Of a DNA stretch of 64,000 nucleotides, positions 50,090-61,189 are shown in pieces. A program made the translations under genes and the position numbers. The DNA comes from Stomorhina lunata. Taxonomy: Eukaryota; Arthropoda; Insecta; Diptera; Rhiniidae. The stretch lies in assembly GCA_933228675.1 (NCBI GenBank), contig OW121742.1, positions 110,846,242 to 110,910,241 on the forward strand, given 5' to 3'. Under the pieces are notes generated by a model. The model worked only from the letters and a program-made list of their open reading frames with translations, searched no databases and had not been told where the DNA came from. Numbering within the stretch: position 1 is the first letter of the stretch; each line of letters opens with the position of its first letter.

Positions 50090-51110
50090 GAGAAAAACTA
50101 ACTGACGCCCACTTTTTCTATAGAAAAACTCACTGACGCCCACTTTTTCTATAGAAAAACTCACTGACGGCCACTTTTTCTATAGAAAAACTCACTGACG
50201 CCCACTTTTTCTATAGAAAAACTCACTGACGCCCACTTTTTCTATAGAAAAACTCACTGACGCCCACTTTTTCTATAGAAAAACTCACTGACGCCCACTT
50301 TTTCTATAGAAAAACTCACTGACGCCCACTTTTTTTATAGAAAAACTCACTGACGCCCACTTTTTCTATAGAAAAACTCACTGACGCCCACTTTTTCTAT
50401 AGAAAAACTCACTGACGGCCACTTTTTCTATAGAAAAACTCACTGACGTCCACTTTTCTATAGAAAAACTCACTGACGCCCACTTTTTCTATAGAAAAAC
50501 TCACTGACGGCCACTTTTTCTATAGAAAAACTCACTGACGCCCACTTTTTCTATAGAAAAACTCACTGACGGCCACGTTTTCTATAGAAAAACTCACTGA
50601 CGCCCACTTTTTCTATAGAAAAACTCACTGACGCCCACTTTTTCTATAGAAAAACTCACTGACGCCCACTTTTTCTATAGAAAAACTCACTGACGCCCAC
50701 TTTTTCTATAGAAAAACTCACTGACGCCCACTTTTTCTATAGAAAAACTCACTGACGCCCACTTTTTATATAGAAAAGCTCACTGACGGCCACTTTTTCT
50801 ATAGAAAAACTCACTGACGTCCACTTTTCTATAGAAAAACTCACTGACGCCCACTTTTTCTATAGAAAAACTCACTGACGGCCACTTTTTCTATAGAAAA
50901 ACTCACTGACGCCCACTTTTTCTATAGAAAAACTCACTGACGGCCACGTTTTCTATAGAAAAACTCACTGACGCCCACTTTTTCTATAGAAAAACTCACT
51001 GACGCCTACTTTTTCTATAGAAAAACTCACTGACGCCCACTTTTTCTATAAAAAAACTCACTGATGCCCACTTTTTATATACAAAAAGTCACTGACGCTT
51101 TCTAAAGAAA
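50090..51110 (+). repeat. Array C3: 31-bp CTATAG satellite, same orientation as C1
   Basis: About 33 units with linker CTCACTGACGCCCAC or the variant CTCACTGACGGCCAC, period 31. A run of distinctive units (GACGTCCACTTTTC with one base lost, then GGCCACGTTTTC) occurs at about 50440-50590 and again at about 50810-50960. These are 371 bp apart, so a 12-unit block was duplicated. Confidence 0.97.
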
Positions 51111-51111
51111 T

Positions 51112-51140
51112 ACTTACATCCAGTGTAAGGCAGACCTTAA
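51112..51140. repeat. 29-bp flank shared with array D (copy 2)
   Basis: Same sequence as 49424-49452 with G instead of A at one position, lying at the right edge of array C3. Confidence 0.85.
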
Positions 51141-51474
51141 AAGGATAGGAAGGGGTATTGTGTGAGTAAAGTCGGAGTGGAGACCATTAATGATCTTATG
51201 TACAAACTTAAATAGTTAAAAATCCCAAGTAACTCCTGGTCTTTACATTAAGCATTAAATAAAGTTTGATCTAATCTAAAAGGTCTGAGTTTTAGCTTTA
51301 GGCTTTTCATAAACAAATGGTAACACTTTTCAGAGCTGGGAGTTATTGCTTTCTGGAAATTTTCATTATATATAAATAAATTCTATTCAAATTGAGATAA
51401 CCCCTGGAATGAACTTTTGCAAAAGCAAATTTAAATGAATGTTAACAAATTGTTAAACATTTTTAATTAGATTA
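51141..51474. other. Unique spacer
   Basis: AT-rich, nothing recognised. Confidence 0.35.
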
Positions 51475-54400
51475 GAAGTTTTGAAATCAAATAAAATTTT
51501 TTTAAATAAAATTTTTTTAAATAAAATTTTCTGAATAAAAGTTTTCTTTATAAAATTTTCTACATAAAATTTTCTATATAAAATTTTCAATATAAAATTT
51601 TTAAAATAAAATTTTTGCTTTATATAATTTTCTAAATAAAATGTGTCTATATAAAATTTTCTAAATAAAATTTTTCTATATAAAAATTTGTTTATAAAAT
51701 GTTCATTAAAAATTTTTCTATATAAAAATTTCTTCATAAAATTTTCATTAAAAAATTTTCTTTATAAAATTTTTTAAATAAAATTTGTCTACTTAAAAAT
51801 TTCTCTATAAAATGTTTCTATAGAAAATTTTCTTTATACAATTTTGTATAAAAAATTTTCAATAAAAAAATTTTTCTATAAAAAATTTTCTATATCAAAT
51901 TTTTTTTATAAAATTTTTCTAAATAAAATTTTCTATATAAAATTTTCTAAATAAAATTTTTCTATATAAAAATTTCTTTACAAATTTTTCTATATAAAAA
52001 TTTCTTTACAAAAGTTTTTAAAGTTTTTAAAATTTTCAATATTTTGTATAGAAAATGTTTAAAAAATTTTCAATACAAAATTTTCTTTATATAATTTTCT
52101 TAAAAAAAAACTTTCTATATAAAATTTTCTTTATAAAATTTTTCTATATAAAATTTTCTTTATAAAATTTTTCTATATAAAATTTTCTTTATAAAATTTT
52201 TCCATATAAAATTTTGTTTATAAAATTTTTAATATTAAATTTTCAATATAAAATTTTTTTTGTAAAATTTTTCCATAAAAATTTTCTAAATAAAATTTTT
52301 CTATAATAAATTTTCTTTATAAAATTTTCTAAAAAAAATTGTTCTGTATAAAAATTTCTTTATAAAATTTTTTAAACTTCTTAAAAATCTCAATATTTTA
52401 TATTGAAAATTTTTTCTTTAAAAATTTTCAATTCAAGATTTTTTTTATAAAATGTTCTTTATAAAATTTTTAATGTAAAATTTTCAACATAAAATTTTCA
52501 ACATAAAATTTTCTTGGTAAAATTTTTCTATATAAAATTTTCAATATTAAAATTTTCTGAATAAAATTTTTTTTATAATAAATTTCCTTTATACAATTTT
52601 TCTATAGAAAATTTTTAATAACAAATTTTTCAATTAAACATTTTCTTAATAAAATTTTTCTACAGAAAATTTTTTTAATCAAATTTTCTAAATAAAATTT
52701 TTCTACATAAAAATTTATTTATAAAATTTTTATAAATATAAAAAGTTTCCAATATTTTATATTGAAAATTTTCTATTTAAAATTTTTATATAAAAATACA
52801 AAATTTTCTATATAAAATTTTTTAATACAAAATTTTCTATATACAATTTTCTAAATAAAATTTTATATGTAAAATTTTCTATATAAAATTTTTTTTATAA
52901 AATTTTCTTCATACAATTTTCTAAAATTTTCTATATAAAATTTTGAATATAAGATTTTCAATGTAAAATTTTTCTATATAAAATTTCTTTATAAAAATTT
53001 TCTGAATAAAATTTTTCTATAATAAGTTTTCTTTGTAAAATTTTTCTATAGAACATTTTCAATAAAAAAATTTTCTATTAAAAATTTTCTTAATAAAATT
53101 TTTCTATAGAAAACTTTTGTAATCAAATTTTCTATATACATTTTTTAAATAAAATTTTCTTTATAAAATTTTTTAAAGTTTTTAAAATTTTCAATATTTT
53201 ATATTGAAAATTTTCTATTTAAAAATTTTCAATACAAAATTTTTTTTAATAAAATTTTCTAAAAAAATTTCTAATTAAAATTTTTTTATATAAAATTTTC
53301 TATATAAAATTTTCTTTACACAGTTTTATTACAAAATTTTCAATATAAAATTTTCTTAAAAAAATTTTTTTTATAGAAAATTTTTAAATCAAATATTCTA
53401 TACAAAATTTTTAAATAAAATTTTCTAACTAAAATTTTTCTATATAAAAATTTCTTTGAGTTTCAAAATTTTTCTGTATAAAAATTTCATTAAGTTTCAA
53501 AATTTTCTATTTGAAATTTTTCAATACAAAATTTTCTATATAAAATTTTGCTATATAAAATTTTTCTATAAAAAATTTTTCTATATAAAATTTTTCTATG
53601 TAAAATTTTCTATATAAAATTTTTCTATATTAAATTTTCTATAAAAAATTTTCCATACAAAATTTTCTATAAAAAATTTTCTATAAAAATTTTCTATTAA
53701 AAATTTTCCATATAAAATTTTCTATATAAAATTTTCTATATAAAATTTTCATTATAAAATTTTTCTATATAAAATTTTTCATTACAAAATTTTTATGATA
53801 AAAATTTTTAAATAAAATTTTTTAAATAAAATTTTCAACATAAAATTTTTCTATATAAAATTTTCAAAATTAAATTTTTCTATATAAAATTTTCAAAATA
53901 GAATTTTCTATATAAAATTTTTTAAATAAAATTTTCTATATAAAATTTTCTATACAAAATTTTTCTATATAAAATTTTCTATACAAAATTTTTCTATATA
54001 AATATTTCTTTAAGTTTCAAAATTTTCTATTTAAAATTTTTCAATACAAAATTTAAAAAAAAAAAATTCTATATAAAATTTTTCTATATAAAATTTTCTA
54101 TATAAAATTTTTCTATATAAAATTTTCTAAAAAAAAATTTCTATATAAAATTTTTCTATATAAAATTTTCTGTATAAAATTTTTCTATATAAAATTTTCT
54201 AAAAAAAAAAATCTTTATAAAATTTTTCTTGTTTTATATAAACTTTTCTATATAAAATTTTTCTATATAAATAAAATTTTCTATAAAAAATTTTCCATAT
54301 AAAATTTTCTATATAAAATTTTTCTATACAAAATTTTCTAGTAAAAAAAATATTCTATATAAAATTTTCTATATTAAGTTTTCTATATAAAATTTTTCAA

Positions 54401-55310
54401 TACAAAATTTTTCTGATAAAAATTTTTTAATAAAATTTTTTCCATAAAATTTTTTCCATAAAATTTTTTAATAAAATTTTTTACATAAAATTTTCAAAAT
54501 AAAATTTTTCTATATAAAATTTTCAAAATAAAATTTTTCTGTATAAAATTTTCAAAATAAAATTTTTCTGTATAAAATTTTTCAATACAAAATTTTTATG
54601 ATAAAAATTTTTAAATAAAATTTTAAAAATTTTCAAATAAAATTTTCTATAAAAAATTTTCTGTATAAAATTTTTCTATAAAAAATTTTCCGTATAAAAT
54701 TTTCTATATAAAATTTTTCTATATAAAATTTTCTTTATAAAATTTTTCTATATAAAATTTTTCAATACAAAATTTTTATGATAAAAATTTTTAAATAAAA
54801 TTTTTTAAATAATATTTTCAAAATCTTTAAATAAAATTTTCTATACAAAATTTTCTGTATAAAATTTTTCTATATACAATTTTCTATAAAAAATTTTCTA
54901 TATAAAATTTTCTATATAAAATTTTCTATATAAAATTTTCTATATAAAATTTTCTATATATAATTTTCTATATAAAATTTTTTAATACAAAATTTTTATG
55001 ATATAATTTTCAAATTAAAATTTTTCTATATAAAATTTTCTATATAAATTTTTTCTATATAAAATTTTCTATATATAATTTTGAATATTTTTCAATATAA
55101 ATTTTCAATAAAAAATTTTTCTATATAAAAATTTCTTTATAAAATTTTTTATCTAAAATTTTCTATATAAAAATTTCTTTATAAAATTTTCTTTCAACAT
55201 TTTTTCTATATAAAATTTTCTTTGCAAAATTTTTCTATATAAAATTTTCTTTGCAAGATTTTTCTATATAAAATTTCTAATCTAAAATTTTTGAATATAA
55301 AAATTTGTTC
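51475..55310. repeat. Degenerate 14-16-bp CTATATAAAATTTT repeat region
   Basis: Dense, irregular copies of TTTTCTATATAAAA and TTTCTTTATAAAA with spacing mostly 14-16 bp. The cleanest stretch is near 54900-54965, with consecutive 14-bp units. The core CTATATA resembles a decayed CTATAG core. Repeated larger blocks (TTCAATACAAAATTTTTATG near 54570 and 54750) show segmental copying. It fills the start of the intron downstream of the exon at 55329-56046. Confidence 0.9.
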
Positions 55311-55322
55311 ATTAAATTTAAA

Positions 55323-55328
55323 ACTTAC
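55323..55328 (-). promoter_or_regulatory. 5' splice donor GTAAGT
   Basis: Reading the minus strand, the exon ends ...CCTTATG and the intron begins GTAAGT, a consensus donor. The split falls after the first base of a codon (phase 1). Translation continued past it ends after two codons, as expected for intron. Confidence 0.8.
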
Positions 55329-56046
55329 CATAAGGAGGATGTGAATGTTGCTTAACATCCGTAGACATTCGGGAATCCATGGACTCCTCCATATTGTTAT
55401 TATTATTGTTGTTGTTATTATCCGTATCCTCATCATCTTCATTATCCTCCGAATTATCCGAATCATTATTATCTAAAGAATGATAATTATTATCATTTAT
55501 ATCCAGATCCTCTTCATCATCGGCATATTGAGCTTCCGAACTCTGGTACTTAGTAAGAGCCATGGACAATTTATTGTTGTTGTTGTTGTTGTGGAAATTG
55601 TGTTTATTGTAATTATTATTGTTGTTGTTGTTATTGTTGTAATATTGTTTATTCAAACGCTTCCAGTGTTGAGATTCATTTTGTCTATGTCTTGAAGATG
55701 ATGATGAAGATGTTGATGATGATGAAGGTTTATTAAGGGGATTCGAACTACGAATGCTACTACTGTGTCTTTTGACATACAACTGTTGCTGTTGTTGCTG
55801 CTTTAGATTTTGCTGCTGCAGCTGTTGCTGTTGACTTGCGCTAATAGACTTACTAGGGCCACTACTACTTTTGAAACTGCTGGTGGCAACGATCTCACTG
55901 TTGTCATCATTATAATTGTATTCATCATTATCAATATGGCGAACGGATGTCACCGATGAAGGCATTAATGTCATCAGCCATATCGTTACAACTATTAGCA
56001 TTAGCCAATGATTAAGTGAAGACGAAAAGGAATTCAATTTCGACAT
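55329..56046 (-). CDS. First coding exon of a secreted, low-complexity protein (partial gene)
   Basis: The ATG at 56046 (minus strand) is preceded by ACAAA, a good fly start context. The exon encodes 239 residues plus one base. Residues 1-13 are polar, 14-28 form a hydrophobic core (WLMLIVVTIWLMTLM) and the PSSVTS-V region looks like a signal-peptidase site, so entry to the secretory pathway is likely. The rest is low-complexity: poly-Gln 72-88, a VKRH basic site at 91-94, Ser-rich 98-118, N-x-S sequon NES at 123-125, poly-Asn 137-145 and 153-158, an acidic Asp/Glu/Asn stretch 176-209 and poly-Asn 210-218. No folded domain is present, so conserved domains must lie in later exons outside the window or unrecognised. 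A phase-1 donor after a signal-peptide exon is common upstream of extracellular modules such as Ig or EGF. I do not recognise the gene. Confidence 0.75.
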
Positions 56047-56960
56047 TTTGTCTAGATTTATTTTACATAGAATTGGAGGGAAATATTTTTGAAAATTTGT
56101 TTGATGAGCTCCTTTCTTTCCAACTACTCAACTAATAAAAATTTTAAACTTGTATGAATTTTAAAAATTTGTTTTAATAGCAATAAATTGTTACTCAAGA
56201 CAGTCACCATTTTTATCTTTTTCATTCAAGTCTAGCACAAAAAAAGATTTGCTTTTATTTTTTTCTTCTTTTTTTGTAACGTATTTCCTTTTTAATGCCT
56301 TTTTTTAATTTATCACTTGTTTTTTCTTATATTTTCCATAAATTCCATTTTCTTATTTATTATCTCTCTTGTAAATGTATTTTTTTTTTAAGTTTTGTTT
56401 AATTAATCTTTATTACTTTTAATTGTCTCATTCATAATTTTGAAATTTTTTTCATTTTCGCTTTTTTATGGCACTTATTTTTCATGTAGTTTTATTTTTT
56501 GTTTTAAATTTATTTGAACAAAAAAATATCTGTGGGCTGGTCTTTAATCTGTTAATTTAGTTCCAAACGATTTTAGCTGAAAGTAAAGAAAATACAAAAA
56601 GAAAAAGTTATTAAAAAAATTATTAAAGTAAATAATAAAAATAAATGAAAATTTTTTAAGAAATTTGCTAAAGATTTTTTTTATAATTAGCCAAAAATTC
56701 ACAATAAGCAGCTTTATGCAAAGTTTGGCCTTATAATTATGTAAACCTATATCAGTTCTTTCGGTTTCAAGATAAATTGGACCACGCTAACACCTGGCGT
56801 CCAGGCCCCATTAGTTTGAAAACACTTTAACAAGAAAAACGGTTATTTTACAAATTTTGCAAAACTGAAGCTTTTAAAGCATTTTTATCAATAAGTAAAA
56901 ATCTGTTCTTAAGCTAGACTCCATAAGCTTCCAACGATATAGAAAATCTTAAAATCTGTT
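56047..56960 (-). other. 5' region of the exon: UTR and possible upstream intron or promoter
   Basis: Just upstream of the ATG on the minus strand is AATCTAGACAAA, where CTAG could be a splice acceptor, preceded by a weak pyrimidine stretch; whether the exon has a 5' intron cannot be decided. The remainder is AT-rich with no clear promoter element. Confidence 0.35.
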
Positions 56961-58118
56961 AAGAAAAACTGTTATACTTTTTCTAGAGAAAAATTGTTAT
57001 ACTAACACTTTTTCTAGAGAAAAACTGTTATACAAACACTTTTTTCGAAAAAAAACTGTTATGCTAACAATTTTTCCAAAGAAAAACTGTTATACTAACA
57101 CTTTTTCTCTAGAAAAACTGTTATACAAACACTATTTCTAGAGAAAAACTGTTATACTATCACTTTTTGTAGAGTAAAACTGTTATACTAACACTTTCTT
57201 CAGAAAAAAACTGTTATACTAACACTTTTTCTAGAAAAAAACTGTTATACTAACACTTTTTCTATAGAAAAACTGTTATAATAACAATTTTTCTAGAGGA
57301 AAACTGTTATACTAACACTTTTTTTATAGAAAAACTGTTATACTAACAATTTTTTTAGAGGAAAACTGTTATACTAACACTTTTTCTATAGAAAAACTTT
57401 TATACTAACACTTTTTCTATAGAAAAACTGTTATACTAACACTTTTTCCATAGAAAAACTGTTATACTCACACTTTTTCCATAGAAACACTGTTATACTT
57501 ACACTTTTTCTATAGAAAAACTGTTATACTAACAATTTTACTAGAAAAAAAACTGTTATACTAACACTTTTTCTATAGAAACACTGTAATACTAACACTT
57601 TTTCTACAGAAAAACTGTTATACTAACACTTTTTCTATAGAAAAACCGTTATACTAACACTTTGTCTAAAGAAAAACTGTTATACTAACACTTTTTCTAT
57701 AGAAAAACTGTTATACTAACACTTTTTCTATAGAAAAACTGTTATACTAACACTTTTTCTATAGAAAAACTGTTATACTAACACTTTTTCTATAGAAAAA
57801 CTGTTATACTAACACTTTTTCTATAGAAAAACTGTTATACTAACACTTTTTCTATAGAAAAACTGTTATACTAACACTTTTTCTATAGAAAAACTGTTAT
57901 ACTAACATCTTTTCTATAGAAAACTGTTATACTAACACTTTGTCTAGTGAAAAACTGTTATACTAACACTTTGTCTAGAGAAAAACTGTTATACTAATAC
58001 TTTCTAAAAAACCCCGTTACAATATAACATTTTTTCTTTAGAAAAACTGTTATACTAACACTTTTTCTATGAAAAAAACTGTTATACAAACACTTTTTCT
58101 AGAGAAAAACTATTATAA
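56961..58118. repeat. 31-bp CTATAG satellite with linker CTGTTATACTAACAC
   Basis: About 37 units, period 31: the same core and same linker length as arrays C1-C3 but an unrelated linker sequence. Units at both edges are degenerate (CTAGAG, CTCTAG, TTCGAA cores; 56975-57260 and 57930-58118), while 57640-57900 is a homogeneous run of the canonical CTATAG core. Confidence 0.95.
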
Positions 58119-59881
58119 ATAAGAAAATTTTTTTTTTAATTTCTTATAAAATTTCAATTTTGAGACTTTTGTAAAAAATAAGAAATTTTTGAAAAATTTC
58201 TTATAAAAATAAAAAATTTTTTAAAAATTTCCTACAAAAATAAAAATATTTGCAAATATTCCTACAAAAAAAAAGAAATTTTTTAAAAATTTCCTATAAA
58301 AATAAGAAATTTTTGAAAATTTTCCTATAAAGATAAGAAATTTTTGAAAAATTTTCTATAAAAATAAAAAATTTTTGAAAAATTTCCTATAAAAATAAGA
58401 AAGTTTTGAAAAACTTCCTATAAAATAAGAAATTTTTGAAAATTTTCCTATAAAAATAAGAAAGTTTTGAAAAATTTCCTATCAAATAAGAAATTTTTGA
58501 AAATTTTCCTATAAAGATAAGAAATTTTTGAAAAATTTTCTATAAAAATAAGAAATTTTTGAAAAATTTTCTATAAAAATAAAACATTTTTGTAAAATTT
58601 CCTATAAAATCAGAATTTTTTTGAAAAGTTTCTTATAAAAATAAGAAATTTTGAAAAATTTCCTATAAAATTAAGAAATTTTATAGAATTTTCTATAAAA
58701 ATAAGAAATTTTGAAAAATTTCCTATAAAAATAAAAAATTTTTGATAAATTTCCTATAAAAATAAGAAATTTTTGAAAATTTTCCTATAAGGATAAGAAA
58801 TTTTTGAAAAATTTTCTATAAAAATAAGAAATTTTTGAAAAATTTCCTATTAAAATAAGAAAGTTTTGAAAAATTTCCTATAAAATAAGAAATTTTTGAA
58901 AATTTTCCTATGAAAATAAGAAATTTTTGAAAAATTTTCTATAAAAATAAGAAATTTTTGAAAATTTTCCTATAAAGATAAGAAATTTTTGAAAAATTTT
59001 CTATAAAAATAAGAAATTTTTGAAAAATTTTCTATAAAAATAAAACATTTTTGTAAAATTTCCTATAAAATCAGAATTTTTTTGAAAAATTTCTTATAAA
59101 AATAAGAAATTTTTAAAAAATTTCCTACAAAAATAAAAAAAAAGAAATTGAAAAATTTCCTTCAAAAATAAGAAATTTTTGAAAAATTTCCTATAAAAAT
59201 AAGAAATTTTTGAAATTTTTCCTATAAAGATAAGAAATTTTTGAAAAATTTTCTATAAAAATAAGAAATTTTTGAAAAATTTTCTATAAAAATAAAAAAA
59301 TTTTGTAAAATTTCCTATAAAATCAGAATTTTTTTGAAAAATTTCTTATAAAAATAAGAAATTTTGAAAAGTTTCTTATAAAAATAAGAAATTTTGAAAA
59401 ATTTCCCATAAAATTAAGAAATTTTATAGAATTTTCTATAAAAATAAGAAATTTTGAAAAATTTCCTATAAAAATGAAAAATTTTTGATAAATTTCCTAT
59501 AAAAATAAGAAATTTTTGAAAAATTTTCTATAAAAATAAGAAATTTTTGAAAAATTTTCTATAAAAATAAGAAATTTTTGAAAAATTTCCTTTAAAAATA
59601 AGAAATTTTTGATAAATTTCCTATAAAAATAAGAAATCTTTGAAAAATTTCCTTTAAAAATAAGAAATTTTTGTAAAATTTCCTTTAAAAAATAGGAAAT
59701 TTTTGAAAAATTTCCTTTGAAAATAGGAAATTTTTGAAAAATTTCCTTTGAAAATAGGAAATTTTTGAAAAATTTCCTCTAAAAAATAGGAAATTTTTGA
59801 AAAATTTCCTTAAAAAAATAGCAAATTTTTGAAAAATTTCCTTCAAAATATAGGAAATTTTTGAAAAATTTCCTATAAAAA
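58119..59881. repeat. 31-bp repeat of TAAGAAATTTTTGAAAAATTT type
   Basis: The unit is TAAGAAATTTTTGAAAAATTT followed by CCTATAAAAA, period 31 bp (for example AGAAAT at 58981 and 59012), about 56 units. The distal units (59640-59880) change to TAGGAAATTTTTG and CCTTTGAAAA but keep the 31-bp period. A block of 8-10 units with the AACATTTTTGTAAA variant recurs (58570 and 59045), indicating segmental duplication. It directly abuts the preceding array. The 96-aa minus-strand ORF over its end is a repeat artefact. Confidence 0.94.
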
Positions 59882-61189
59882 TAGTTTTATAGTCTCTTCT
59901 TTTAATAGTACCTTTTATTCTTTTAAAGTCCCTTTTTGCTCCTACCTCGTTTATTTCCACTAGTTTTTCTTTCATCTCAAGAGTCCTTTAAGGGACATTT
60001 GCTTTTAACATTTCGTTTCTTTTGATTTAAAACATTTTCTTTCACGTCCTTGTCTACATCCTTTAGAAGTGAAATTTTCAAAACAGCTGTTTCTTTTTTT
60101 TCTTTTGCGTTTTGTTTATATATTTAAAGCTCCTCCAGAAGGTGCTTTGATCATAAAAAGCTTTGAAACACTTAATCTTTGTCTCTTAGTTTACACCATT
60201 TGATTTAATGAGTTGATTGGATGGGATGATTTAATGATTGTGATGTCCTTTAAAAAACATTTTGAGCTTAAAGGATGGTTTACATTAAAAATTAACAAAA
60301 ATCAATAATTAAACAGTTGCCTTTGTAGAAAAGGTAGGGAGGGGTGTATGGGGGTTAAAGGCAAAGAAAGAAATTGAATCATTTGCATAAATTTTTGAAT
60401 TTTTTTGTATAGCTTCTTTTTAATGATTAATTCTTTTTTGCTTTCTTTTTTCCTCTAAATCTAGAGTAAAAAGTTGAAAGAAATAAAATTTCCATAAACG
60501 GTAAAACATCAAATGAAAATTGTTTCCCCTTTCTACCCCGGTAAAACATTAATTGAAACCAATTGACCTGCACTTAAATAAAGTTCAAAACGTTTCAAAG
60601 AACCTACAGAACATTTTTCTCATTTTCTCCCCCTTTTGCCCCCTTAAAGCCAGAGTGTTATTTTAGTACTTTTTTCATTTAATTTTTTTGTTCATATTTT
60701 AATAGTATTAAGACTTTTTGACAACATTTCGAGTGAATTTTTTTTGTATTTTTTTCAAACTTTTTGATACAGAGCATAATTTTGAAAAAAAAAAACAAGT
60801 GACAAGACATGATATAATTGACATATATAAAAAAAAAGTTGAAATCATATAAAAAGAAAATTTAGAAATTAAAACGAAAATCTAAGAGCGAGAAAAAAAG
60901 TCCACAAAAAGATTTTCATTCGCTTGAACTTATTTTTTTAGATCTTTTTCGAAAATCTTTTTCTTTTTTTGATGTTTCTGAAACAAAAACTGAATTGAAA
61001 CGTTGATGAGGTTGAGGAGGAGGATGATGATGACGTTGTGAATAAATCTCTATATAGTTTTTGTGAACAGAAAAAAAAACAACATCAAAGAGAATTTTTT
61101 AAAACACTACAAAAAGAAATATTTGTTTTATATAGTCGTACTCGTACCTATGATGATGATGATGGTATCAACATAGTTGTGAAAAATTA
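59882..61189. other. Unique AT-rich region
   Basis: T- and A-rich runs and a GAGGAGGAGGATGATGATGA microsatellite near 61014-61032, plus GATGATGATGATGG near 61152. No exon is recognised. Confidence 0.4.

Noticed and set aside
55480..55695. 71-aa plus-strand Ile/Val-rich ORF
   Set aside because: Antisense shadow of the poly-Asn/acidic codons in the minus-strand exon.
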